Positions 26,433 to 39,249 of a DNA stretch of 64,000 bases are shown here, piece after piece (the stretch's first letter is position 1; each line of letters opens with the position of its first letter). The notes under the pieces are model-generated. The model did not search any database. It had not been told where the DNA came from and saw only the letters and a program-made list of their open reading frames with translations. The position numbers and the translations under genes are program-made. This DNA is from Ooceraea biroi (Eukaryota > Arthropoda > Insecta > Hymenoptera > Formicidae), in NCBI RefSeq assembly GCF_003672135.1, contig NC_039507.1:17352278-17416277 (forward strand). Direction: 5' to 3'.

Positions 26433-29400
26433 AGAAATCATTTTATTTTATCCGGTTCTCTTTTACAATAGAGCAATTCTTTCGGTAGGTTTTGCAATTT
26501 TTAGACTTAGGTGAAAATTTTTAGGCTGCCATGTGCAGACCTGTCGATACCTGTTAAAAAAAAAAAATAAAAAATGGCCGACGTACATATGTACGTCCGG
26601 ACGGACGTTTCACGCAAGTCAGCGATTGTGTACGTGCCGATCAGGCCACGGAAAAAGAATCGTTTTCTTTATCACTCCCGATGGACTACCCCGATGACAG
26701 GTATATAGAACAAAAACGGTCGGCCGCGCGGCCGATGCAGGAATGAACAAATAGCTGAAATTCAAACCGGGTGGAGAACGCAGAAAACTAAATCAATGGA
26801 CCAACCGAACTTGAATACACCTGCGATCGGAACTGGCGTTACGCTTTCACGCAAGGAAAAGCCGCGTGCGCGAAACAATCGATGCCGCTTGCCGTGAATC
26901 ATGCGAATGGCTCTAACGATGACGCGGGTGTAAAAGGGTCACGTCAATCCGCTGACGGCTCGAAAGGGACGTGAAATATGACTTTCAAAGAAACCGCCGG
27001 GCGTATCGGGCCGTTTATTTTAATAAACTTCGCCGTCTTCCTTTTTCCGACGGCACAAAAGTTCCGGGATAACAGAGGTTCCGATCATGCCCCGAGCCCA
27101 TCATCATCAACTTCAACTGTTTGTCGGGAATCCGTCGGCAAGACAAACGGAAGTAAAAACCTGGACGCTCGCTAATATTCGTGCTCGCACCGTAATTGGA
27201 TATCGCCCGGCTAAACTAGAATTTTAATTTCGCTAACTCGCGCCGGGTCGATACAGTCGTTCTCCCCTTCGGTCCAGCGAGCCGCGGGATCCCCGAGCGA
27301 ATTATTGTCCGTACTGCAAACTTCGGAACATTTAATCCAAATTCACGCGGGCGAAGCACCGAGAAAAATGAGATGTCTAGAAGAATATTCCCCCGTCGTA
27401 TCCACTATTTTCACTCTCGTTCTCCGTTTCTCCCTCGTTTTCCCTCGGTTTCGGCATCGCTTCCTCGCCCGTTCATCCACGAGTTTCCCTCCTCTGTTCT
27501 CTCTCATTGTCTCCACTTTTTCCTCTTGCCATCCTCGGTCGACGAAGTGAGCGCCGCGCGAAAGCTGAAATATGCTGACTTTTACAGGCCGGCGCAAGGG
27601 CAGACGACGAGAGGACGAAGGACGTGAAGGGACTAGACCACAAAGGCTGCGGTCGGCTCGATTATACCGGCAGACGTGTCCTCGGCAATTATCGAACTTT
27701 TAAAGACCGAAAAGGCCTCGTTGCTCGTTACTGCTCGTTGCTAGCTAACGTCAGACGCGTCCGTGTGAAATTATCGCTTCCTGGTGTCGCTTTTTATAAA
27801 CACAATCACGAAAATATGCACGATCTATATTTCCACGTAATTAAATCACCGAGTAGTAAAATCAAATTGCGACAGCAGCGGAAATCCGGTTTTGGACCAA
27901 GAAAGACTTTTGGAACCATTTCAGAAGTAGAGGAAATCAATAAACGACACGGATATCGCAACTGGGATTTAAAATTTCGACCAAAAATCGTCGAAATACT
28001 GAACAATACTATTCGAAGTAACAATATTCGAATTAAAAAAAAATCCCTTCTCTGGAACGGAAGTGGAGAACATAGAAGAACTCTGTTTCATTTTTGACGT
28101 CGTGTAAGAGACCGGCGCATGGATGATCCGATCCATTTTATCCCTTGGAGAAGACGCAGCAAATAGGATTCTCATTATAGACTTGTCGTTCTAACGTGTC
28201 TTACGTACCGTTACTAATTCGCCTGGCTCGGCGAACCTAAGCGCGAAATTCCACGCTCGAGTAGGTGGACAGAAATATATACACGCGCGACGGAATGCAC
28301 GTCCCTAGTTTGCAAACTAATCGGCAATTCTCTCTTCCGAGTGTTATATGCATGGGCGTTGGTTGAAGCGGTATGGACGGTTGGCCCCGGGCGAGATGCA
28401 TGCATATTTGGCAGCCGGGGCAGACTTGTACTCCGATATACCTTGTACCAGTAACGGTTCGGTAACGGCCCTGATATGCAAATATATTCATTACGTACCC
28501 CGACCATATCCCCTTTAACCTCCGCCTGCTCCACGATGGCCAAAAACCTCGGCGGCAAAGGCGCGATCGTGTCGGCCGAAGGCAAAAAGACCCGCCACCC
28601 TGCCGGCATGTATTTCTACGACTGTCTTATATTCTAACGACATCGCGCGGCCAAACGAGCGTACGAAATTGACTTTTTGCATAATTCCGTGCCGGAGCAC
28701 GAGACGAGGATCCGTATCGGCGTGTATCCCGTTAATTAATAGTTAATTAATGGTGCTCCCTCCTTCCTCGACGCACGGATCGATCGATCGGATGAGAGAA
28801 GGGGGTGGTTCCGGTTTTGTTGGCATCTCGCGAAAATCACGATGTCGATCAGTGCTGTTGGAGTCCTGATTTTTTTTATTGGGTCCGCATGAGCGCATAG
28901 ACGGGCAAGTTACAAATTGCCCACGCTTTAGAGTTTAGCCGTGCCACACGCACCGAGCCGAACACGTGTTCGCGAGTAGCCTGTGGAAACGGTGTGCGAG
29001 CGGCTGGCAAACTTTGGCGCGAAAGCCGCATACATACCAACGTGGGTACGTGTTTGCGTTTCTATCGCGGCAGAATTCCCTCAAGTTTCCCATTTCTATC
29101 GAGAGCTACCTCGTGAGATTTATTTATCCGACAATTACGTCGGGGTTTTCTTTGATCCACGGTTTTATCAGTCATCCCGTACATTCTAGAATAATGTACT
29201 AAGCAACATCAGTGCCTCGAGAAACACGCGGCTGTTGCGTATAAATTGAGACATAATAATTTAATGAGAAAACGCGTTTATCGTAGCGTTCTATTGACAT
29301 TTATATGATATAATTTATAATAATTTAATTTATAATAGTTTAAATTTTATAACAGTTCGAAACAAAACATGCATTCCGATTCTCTGCCTCTCTCCCCTCC

Positions 29401-30000
29401 CCCTAAAATAGCTCGGGCTGTTTCTATTATACACGGAATATGCTAATACGACATGTGTTGCATTGATTTCCAAATTCTGCTTTAGATAATGATGGAATGA
29501 TGCATACATGTCCATAGATTTCGCCACGCAAGCGTGTGCGCGTTGCCTGAAATGAGCCTGAAATGGCGGGAGAGACGAAATATTCGAGGACAATTCTCCC
29601 AAATTGACGTAACAGTATCGTGAGCAAGGGAGTGACGGAGATGTTTAAATTTCGTACGAAGATTGGGACGGGGAGATGGAAACGTGGCCTGAGAGAATCA
29701 AAGGAATCTATTTCTCTAGCGATGTTCTGCACCGCGTAGCTCGAAATCGTCTTCCTTGTCTCGTCCTCTTTTTGTTATTTCTTTATCGGGTTATCCGACG
29801 CGTCTTGCGAGTACACGTCATGTCGAAAGAAGCTGTATCTTGTGCTAGAAAATACTCTAAACTGATGCTTAAAATAGTTTGCACTGAAAGGCGAAAAGAA
29901 ACAATTTAAGCGAATGTTTCGTTTTAGAACTTTCATTAAACATTCAAATCTCCTGAGCTGTTGTATCGATGCTTTTTTGTATTTAATATTTAATATATAT
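26433..30000. other. Gene-free stretch with perfect palindromes
   Basis: No supported gene. Perfect palindromes lie at 26,580-26,597 (18 bp) and 26,720-26,735 (16 bp, GC-rich). A pyrimidine-rich tract at about 27,395-27,540 is followed by a purine-rich one at about 27,585-27,630. This order is opposite to the other islands. A 157-codon plus frame at 27,624-28,097 shows no recognisable domain and is not called. Confidence 0.55.
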
Positions 30001-30008
30001 TTGACATA

Positions 30009-30043
<35 letters not shown>

Positions 30044-32790
30044 CTTGTACATCATGTGTAAAATATTTTTGGCTTTCGAGATTTTGAGCGAGACGCTTTC
30101 TATCTACCTATAATTACATGAATTTGCGTCATGTCGAGTTCAAGTTAATATTAATAAACTTGTCTCATGTTATTTACGATCGATAATGATAACATTATAT
30201 CACAGAGATTCAATGTAATAAACAACACGTTATGCGCTTTGTGCGCACATTTTCATTACATAATCGGAAAACGAATATCTTCTCGTGCCGTTAAAATACT
30301 CCGACTCTAGGTTTGCGATGAGAAAGTTCTGGATGAAACTTTTTCACTTCGCGAGATAGTTCCTGCCGAGTTAATAACAATATTTCCGAGTAAAGTTTTC
30401 TATTTACAGAAACTGAGAAATTTAGGAAGCTTTCGGTAAATGTTAGAGCACGGAATACGAGGCTCCAGTCGAGTATTGAATCATTTATTGACCTGACTTG
30501 AAGTAGGATTGAAAAATATGATTGCAACATGTATTACATGGAATTATTCAACATTTATTAATGAATCTCTTTAATAAGATTAAGGGTATCTGATGTCCGT
30601 TCTGTTTTAGTACGTACTTGCAACAGAAGCACCAGCCATTTGAAATCTTTTCGTAGGTAATTGAGCACGCACAATCAACAGAGTCCGCTGGATTCGGATT
30701 ACGCTGGCAATTCGAATCTTATTTATCAACTCCAAAATCTCGTCGACTATACGCCCGTGGTCTTATCTACATCCCAGCTGCGCTTCGTCCCGATCTCGAC
30801 CGTCGGGAGAGAAGTCTCTGTGTGCAGAAGGGAATCTTGCCCAAGCTGGCGCCGGCCCCGAGGGAGTTTCGACTAATTTCCCGTAGGTCCAAGTCGAAAT
30901 AGACCGTTAACACCCCCGTGGAAGCGTAGAACACAAATGTAAGACGAGGGAAGGTAAGCGCTAAGGGCGAGAAAGGTGGAAGATGGAAGAACCGAAGCGA
31001 AACGGTGCATAAGATAGCTGCCAGCGGGATGAACGGGCGAACGAGCGAGGGCGAGCGAGCGGACGAACCAGGAGAGGATGGATGTAAAATAAGAAGAGAG
31101 AAGAACGGGGGAGAAATCCCGGCAACGAGACGCAGCAGTGGGGAGAAATTCTCAGGGCGGAGGTAGATAAAAGTGAGGAAGGGCTTGGGTGTCTCCAGTC
31201 AAACTGAAACTTGCCCCTTTGCCTAGCGGGCTGCGCGTGCCTTTCACCACTGTATGCTCCCCTTCGACCACCCGTAACGACCGGAAATTTGGAAACTTGA
31301 CACTACGAAGAGGATTGGCGTGGTTCTCCGTGAGGTCACTTCGGAGTTTCTCCACCGGACACACTTTGCCCGAGAATGAAATCGTTCTACCGTACGACAC
31401 TGTTGTTCAACTATCCCTTCCTATTTGCCCTTTCTCTTTCCCGTTTCCCTTCCCTTCTCTCCCTCCCTCCCTCTCTTTCTCTCTCTGTCTTATTTATTTC
31501 TCCATTATCGTCTCTTTCTCTCTCTTCTTCCTTTTTTCTGCAATTTTGGTTTTATACGATTATCCGTTCCGGCTATAACGTACGAGCTATAACGGTGTAT
31601 ACGCAGAATTATCATCGTTTTGATAAGGTAAGGAGAAAAGCAGATAACGACGAAATTAGAAAGGAAGAGACAAGAAAAAGAGAAGCATTGTGCAGCCAAA
31701 AGAGGCAGCGCTTTATAGCAGTACGATGGAAATACAATGGCACTCATTCTGCCGGCTTTCCATGCTCGCCAGGCTGCTATCCCCGGTTCTCGCACCCTCT
31801 CTTTCGCCTACCTGTATAACTGGAAACTTTGCATAAATATACTATAACTATTGTTTCGCAAGAGCCATTGGTGGGAGCGCGTCTGGTTATTTATGGTTGT
31901 GGGTTAATGAATTTCTCCTTTCAGGCTCGATTTATTGGCTAATCAGGCCTGCCCGATGCCAGCTTTATCTCGTGGATAAGTTGCAGCGAAACTGCCGATG
32001 GGAAAAAGCAGACTATGGTGATTGAACAATCTTCTTATGACAAGAATGCTATTAAATTTCAATGCTCCGCTATTGCTAGTTCTTCTTTAATATACATAAG
32101 CACCTTGTTAAAAAAATATTAAAAAGATTTAAAGAATAAAAACTTTTGTTTAAATAATGAAAGTGCAATTTTCATGTATCAAATATTATCAAAATATTTT
32201 TGTAACTTTCTATTTTAACATGTACAAGCTATTTTTAAAGATGTGCCAATATAATGAGTCTGAAGCAATTTGCGAAATGAACGCCGCGTAATTAGTTAAC
32301 TACGTTAAACTGTTTTTAGTATCCTTTATATATAAAATTACACAGAACAAAATTGCGTATAACTGTTGCTATTCTTGAAAACATCTGCAAATGATGATAA
32401 CCAACAAATTATTTAAGTATCGCTGCATTAGCGAATTCCGGTGCCGGAATTGTCGAATCAACGTAGTTAGAATTTTATTCATGCAATATCAGGAAATGTT
32501 CTGTGGCTATTAAATTGTAATCTTGAGAAATCGACCTCTCGTGACTCAACTGTTTTCGTACCAATATCCTACAGATACAATTTTGTGCTCGTCTCGTGTA
32601 AATAGCCAAGCGTTGCGCGTTCAAGGAACATTTTACATTTTCTAATAATCACTAAGTACCTATCTCCGTGCGCGCTCATTTTTCTTTTCTTAAAAGTGTA
32701 CATCACGTTCTCGCAATTTTATCTGCGCGTTTTACTTATACGTTCATTCTTATTTTCAGAGAAGTTTAGAAGATATATTCAAGCTTTATA
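30001..32790. other. TA microsatellite and purine/pyrimidine island
   Basis: A (TA)n run lies at 30,012-30,041. A long purine-rich tract (about 30,930-31,165) is followed by a CT-rich tract (about 31,405-31,545). AT-rich DNA follows to 32,790. No gene is recognised. The overlapping frames at 31,189-31,819 come from the CT-rich stretch. Confidence 0.6.
30012..30041. repeat. (AT)n microsatellite
   Basis: An uninterrupted AT dinucleotide run of about 30 bases. Confidence 0.95.
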
Positions 32791-35700
32791 TACAGGATGA
32801 TCCAAAAGTCGTACGTTTTTGTTGCTCATAAAACAATTGACACATCTTGGATAAATTGAAAAAGATTGAAGCAGATACCAAGTTGATCCGATACTTTAAT
32901 GAGGCTATTATTACATTTGAATTTATAATAATAGTAATTTAAAAAAAATGAATTATATTATATTTACAGATTTGAAGCCCAACTATTACATACAACTTTT
33001 ATTTAAAAAAGAGAGAGAATTTTTAACATAGGTTTAACATATTTATTTAAAAAAAGACGATTTTTAATATATCGGTTTAATTTTAATATTTCAGATATAT
33101 TATTCTATAATTTATTAAGTTCTATTGTAATCTGTGTAATCTTGCGAATACCAGAGTTTACATCATAACTGATGTCTTCTAATTTTTGATATCTACTGCT
33201 GCGTCTCATTGCAGACCCTAAGCCATGGTACTTTCTCATCGTCTTTGGTGCAAGACACGAGTAACGGTTGAGAGATTCTTAGTCGCGGAATCTCCAGCGT
33301 CGTGATTTGTAGGTAACTCATTTTCCTTGCTCATTCTCTCTCGTCCGTAACAGATTGGAGCTGGGAAAATCCGCGTTCGCGTAAGTATTGTCCTCCTCCG
33401 ATTCGTCCGGCTGCTCTCTTCGTACTGTTCTCTGGTCCTGTCATGGGCACACCGGGAATTCCGGCAACTTCCACGGTCTACTTTCGCCCCGATGCTCTTA
33501 TCCCTCCCGGTTTTTGGGGTGGAAGAGGAAATCACGTTTGACGGGAAACAATTTCTGCTCGCGTCCGATAACTACAGGCTGTCGTTTTATTAAGGCGCAG
33601 TACCAGCGACGTTTTATGGCCACACTCTGCTTAGTGCGTAACGGGCCAGCGTCCAATATCGTAAAAAAATATTTCTACGATCAGTGATTATTTCGGATGT
33701 ACTGACCGTCCGTTACGTCGCTGTTGTACGCGATGTACAAGACCTTTTTACGCGCCGTTATTATTATTGCGCTAATTTGTCGCGTTTGATTAGCTGAATC
33801 ATTCGCTTAAGCAAATTGTTATCGTTGTGTTGGCGCAATATGCATTTCGTACTCCGCCTTTTATGAAAAGGAAACGATAGTTATTATTATAGCCGTTTTG
33901 ACGGAAAGAAATATCTCGCGATATTAATTAAATGACAGATATAATTAATAATTAATTAATATTATTTCATTCGGCGTTGACTGCTCTGTAATTAATTACT
34001 CTGACAACAAAATAAGTGACGCTCGCTCGCACGCTCGTGTTGGATTGAAGCCGGCGTATTCTAGCGTTGAATGAGATTGTACAAAGGCGGAGTGAATTAT
34101 AGTGCCGCGAAGATTGCAGATTAATAAAGATTGCGTTAGCTCGAAAGAGTGTATTACGAGAGGCACAGCCTGTCGGCGAGTTGCTTTCTCTATTTTCAGC
34201 GTGTTAATTGTCAGCACTCAGTGCTGGCACACGTGCGGCGGAACGCTTGGCTATTCATGCAAACAGTTTTCGAAAGTTTAATCGGTGCATCCGTCAGGTG
34301 GGCCGTACGGTCGTATGTTTGGAGTTCATGCGAACAGCCGGGAGAAATAGGGAGGAAGGGAGAAAGAAGAAAGGGTGCAGAGTGGTTGAAACGAAGAAGG
34401 GAGGCGAACGGAATCGGAGAGTAAAACGGATAGAGACGCGCGAATAAGGGATGAGGAGGAAACGAGCTAGAGCAGGAGAGGAAGGACGCGAAAGGGGAGG
34501 GCTAAATCGTGGAGAGCGAAAAAGGGAGGGAAAGACAGGAGCGAGAGAAAAGTTGTTATCTACCTCACAGGTGGTGATAAGGCCGCGATTTGTTTCCACG
34601 TGAGCTTGCTAGGCATAGATTAAAACTGTTTAAGCCCCGGCTATCCCCCGAGAGGTGCTGTTTCTACTCGAGTTTAATCTAACCCCACTGTTCCCTCGTG
34701 GTATCCATCCTCCGCCTTTCCAAGTTGGCCCACCTTTATGGGATGGGACCGAACGATATTCCTAAATACGTTTACGCAATCGAGATCGTGACGAAGAAGT
34801 GGCCGAAGGGAGATTTTCATCTCGCAGCTTGGTGCAAATGTAATCATACATTGTGTTTTGCAACGCACAGAGAGAGATTATACGACGCGATTTTGTCCCG
34901 TTAATTTTGAATACAATATACATACACGTACACAAAGAGAATCAATGAACAAAATTATTTGAAATTGATAATCCGTCAGAGTTATAAATTATTATTGATG
35001 TTATAGTATAATATGTGAAATTAAGCCAACAAAAAAAGTTTTAAATAAACCTACAGGAGATTTTTTAATCTTGCGTAAAAATATCGTCACTCTGACTATT
35101 GATTATGAAATATTTTAATGATTCATGTGATGTTAAATTATTTTCTACGCTTCGAAAATTTATAATAATTTGCAATAAAACTCATTTTCACAATACGCAT
35201 GTAATAATTTATATATTACGCATAGACAGTACGTTTATTACAGATGATATAACAAATGTCACATTATATCATACGTTATAAATCGTTATATCATTATAAA
35301 TCATATTATATAATTTAGCAGTAGTAATTGTTTCTTGAGTTTATGCAATCGACAAGCGATCGACATCACTTAAGAAGCAATGGCGCTGGAAGTGTCAAAG
35401 ATGATGACGGAATAAAGGATGCCCTTCACCCTACGATAATTTTAGCCTTTAACCCGCCCCCGCACCCATTTCCTCAATTATGAGGGTTAGAATCGATGCG
35501 GTGATGCGCAAGGGATGTTTCCAATTATCGTTAACTGTCCGCACAGACGAGATATATCGCGTCATATCGACACGTCTCTAAAGCGTGCAATATACCTAAC
35601 AAAATTACTTCAATATAATTAACAAATTTGATATCGAATTATTTGCATCTTTACAGTTTTGCAATTACCATTTCCGCAATCTACACGCGGAGAGAGAGAG

Positions 35701-37673
35701 GGAGAGAGTCACGACAAAATAGTTTCGTAATTCAGAAAGAAAGTTTTACCTAAAGAAATCTAATTTTTACCTAAATTCACTCAAAAATAAATATGTTAAT
35801 TATAAAATGCCACTCTCCACGTTTTATATTTTTAAACACTAATGTATTGTTACATATGTTAAACTTTTGTTTGGAGCATTGAAAAATTGCAATCTAATTT
35901 GTTATTCATTGGTAATAATATCAAGTAGAAGATACTGCCGTGTGTCGATAACGAGGGACCAATGAAGCGCGTTTTACATACACTTCAACGGCAATAAATC
36001 AATCCTAGGCGATTCACTTCTCCCTCATTTGCCCGTACCCTGGTTTTCGCGATCAGACATGCGATGTAACAATTACTGTTCGCACCCAGCGTCATTCATA
36101 ATATCTATCACCCTCAAATTTGTTCCTTAAAGGGGAACAAATCCCGCTGCAATCTTCCGTCTCATAAATATGTCACAAAAATGTGCATTACTCTGTATCC
36201 GATTGCAGTTGATTTCTATTTATCCAGAAATATGTAGTTTTTATTTTTATTTTTGCATCAAAGTTTGAGTTTATTTAGCCGTCAGGAGTGACGTTTGTAT
36301 AAAGCTTTAATTACCATCTTCGTCAAAAGGATGCAGAGTGAAGTTTATTATTATATAATGTACATAATGCAAAATAAACTCTTTCTAAAAAGAACACTAC
36401 CGTCCTGATGTCATTTTATGAAAAGCAGTTTAGCGAAAAAGAAGTTTAATAAAATTGTTACAGCGGCCCTGTGGTTGACTGCCGTATAACTAAAACGCGC
36501 GGCGACACAGGAAAAAAATTGGTCACTTGTTTGCATGCATAATTAAACATTTTCTTAATTTGATAAACGCGTGACGCGCACATGACGCAAAAAAAAATAT
36601 GTATATATTTGCGTGGGAGTGCAAAACACGTTAGAAGCATCAGAGATTCGGATTGCGATCGCTGAACACCCGCACGGCTAATGACGTAATCGCAAAAGGA
36701 TTGAGCTCGTGCGGGATTTGCGTATGGGCGGAAATAAGATCCTTAAATACCACGGCGAGCGTCGAGATTTCTGCTTTGCTAATTACACGGCGCTTCGCGG
36801 TTCTTATGCGCCTTAGTAGGTAGATAGGTGGATGGCAATAAATTCTAAGTAGCGCAGGCAACGACCGTAGCGAGAGAACCTGCTCTCGAGTTAGAGAGGA
36901 GAATAATGTTGGTAGGTACACAGGTGATGTAATGGGTAAACACGTTTGTACTGATGTATCTGTATATGCGAGCGTGGACAAAGAGCTAAAATGCAACGTC
37001 GCAGGTCTCGAGGGAAGTTTGACTATTAATTATGAAACGTCCAGGTAAACTGAGCAAAGACTGCGCGTCTCGGAATCCTTTACCGTATAATTGCGAGGAT
37101 TCTACGTATGAATGTTAATTTGCATATTTATGAGAACCAAAAAGATTTTAATCAAGGAAAACGAGAAGGCGCGCGCTTTGATTGGAGGAACGTGTCGTAA
37201 CACTGAATTTCTTCAGTTTTCTAAGTACTACGAAGTTTTTATTACTCTAAGAAAATTCTAAACTTCCGCACAAAGATTGCAGGTAGAAAATGTTATTTAT
37301 ACACTTACAATTAGAGCTTTGCATAAAGGAGTAACTGATACCCCTAGCATGTTCTACATACCGCAATAACATCGTTCGGAAGAACAAAGCACTCTGAGCG
37401 AGCAATTCTACCCTTCCATCTCTTTCTCTGCTTCAATTTTCATTTTTAATGACTGTTTGTTCAGTTCCTTAAATATTTCGGTGCAAAAACAAAAGCGCCT
37501 AAGAGGGTGGGTCAGAAATATTTAATGTAGCGTACGACCAAGTGCGCCACAGGTGCACGACAAGAATGGAATCAGTCGAGCGAGCATTGACTTATCCATC
37601 TCTGATCATTCTGCAAAATTAATGTGGCATTTACGGTAATGGCTTGATGTGACCTGGAAAAGGATATACGTTC

Positions 37674-37694
37674 CTCTCTCTCTCTCTCTCTCTC
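37674..37694. repeat. (CT)n microsatellite
   Basis: An uninterrupted CT run of about 21 bases. Confidence 0.9.
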
Positions 37695-38390
37695 GTTCTC
37701 GCTCGAAAGTTGTTTTCGATTGACTACACTCGAGTGACCTATGACAATCGATCATATAGCGTAACAGCACTTAGGGTAATGACTTTTGTGCGGAAAGTAA
37801 ATAAAAATAATACAAAGCACATAATCAAATCGAAATGGTTTAGATCTACCAGCGTCGCACGGAGAGCTGTATAAGAAAATGAAATAATATTTTATCTTAA
37901 GATAGCCAAAATAAAACGACGATTTACAAGTAAACTATAATATATCATCTAAAACTTGATGCAAATACAAATTGCGTTAAACAGCTTACGTTCTACATGT
38001 GCTGCGATAAACGTCAACGTTTGTCACCGGTAGCATTGATGACAGTGGATCCGCGACAAAAACAAGGAGCACCACGCGCGGACAAGTATTGTTCCGGATT
38101 TTCATGAATTTTTGCGATTACGCGACGTCACGTAAAACACATCCCATTTCGCGAAAATTGCGTTAGCTGGATTAATCTGGTTGCAGAGCGGATGCCTCTC
38201 TTTTATGACGCGGCGTCGCTCTAGGAAACGCCCGGAAAATCCCGCGTGCAGCGCTCGTCGCATGCTGTATACAGTCGGGGACCCTTAATAAATCTCCACG
38301 CAGCGTCGAGCGTGTTCTCGTCCTGGTGGATTCTGGCAAATAATCTGGCTAAGTTTTAATTATTCCTATTTTCGCATCCGCCGACCGGTC

Positions 38391-38422
38391 GCGTCGCGCC
38401 GCGCCGCGCCGCGTCGCGTCGC
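38391..38422. repeat. GCGYC 5-bp minisatellite
   Basis: Six tandem units alternating GCGTC and GCGCC plus two bases, all CpG-rich. It is a local GC spike in otherwise AT-rich DNA. No gene is attached. Confidence 0.85.
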
Positions 38423-39139
38423 AACGAAGGCACAGGCGCACATTCCAAGATTTAATTATGCAAATCGCGAGGCCACTAGACAAAACCAATATTTGCTCGA
38501 GTTCTTAGATGGGGACGAATCTCGCAAACGGTCGGAAACAGTCGAGGCGGAGCGGGTTAACAGAAATGACACAACGGCGAGAGTTAGGTAGAATTCCGCG
38601 ATTCATAATCAGGAAGACTCGTCTGCCTGAGTAAATAGAAGCGTATAATATTTTTCTCTCCCTCTCTCTCTCTCTCCCTGTCTCTCCCATCCAAATTTTT
38701 TGCCGTGATAAATACGTTTTCTTCATGCGGGATAATGGGCAGCGCGTTAATTAAGGCTGTCCATCAGCGTTTCGACTTTTCCTAGTTAACACAACGCCGA
38801 TTATAACTTAAACCACGATACCGCATGTGGATTAATGACGAATACCGCTTGCGCGCTGCTGAGCTTTATTATTATATTTTTTATTATTACGTTCGAATTT
38901 TGTCAAGAATATCTTCTCTCTAAATTGCATCGCAAAAATTTCATATAAATTGGAATACCTACAAGAAAACAAATTCGACATATTGCAAAGCTAATTATAT
39001 TTACATGTAGCTACTTTCGCAAATTGCCTACCTGCAAATTTATAGCTACAAGTTTGACAAAAATTTACTTCATTATAATTATAATCGATACAACGTAACA
39101 TTACACTTTTCAAAAGTAGATACAAGAAATGCGCTACAG

Positions 39140-39241
39140 ATAATTTGAAACTATTTTTCTATACAAAAAGATTCTGTACAAAAATTTGCTTCTATACAAA
39201 AGTCACTTAACCCCTTACCTAACAACATAAGTAATGATAAT
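39140..39241. repeat. Tandem-duplicated segment, left copy
   Basis: This 102-bp segment matches 40,181-40,282 with only about two mismatches. The copies lie 1,041 bp apart. Removing the 915-bp element and one TA between them leaves a period of 124 bp. The simplest history is an old tandem duplication later split by a transposon inserted near the junction. No coding content. Confidence 0.85.
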
Positions 39242-39249
39242 AATTAATA

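Larger units (their letters stand above)
32791..39139. other. Long gene-free stretch
   Basis: No host gene is recognised. It contains a possible solo transposon end at 32,791 (see findings), a strongly purine-rich tract at about 34,335-34,555, CT microsatellites at 37,674-37,694 and about 38,653-38,690, and a GC-rich 5-bp minisatellite at 38,391-38,422. The remaining short frames (for example 33,236-33,687 on both strands and 36,640-36,996 minus) have no identifiable domain. Confidence 0.6.

Noticed and set aside
27624..28097. 157-codon plus-strand open frame
   Set aside because: The least low-complexity of the long frames, but no recognisable family, and minus-strand frames overlap it. It should be tested by homology search before being called.
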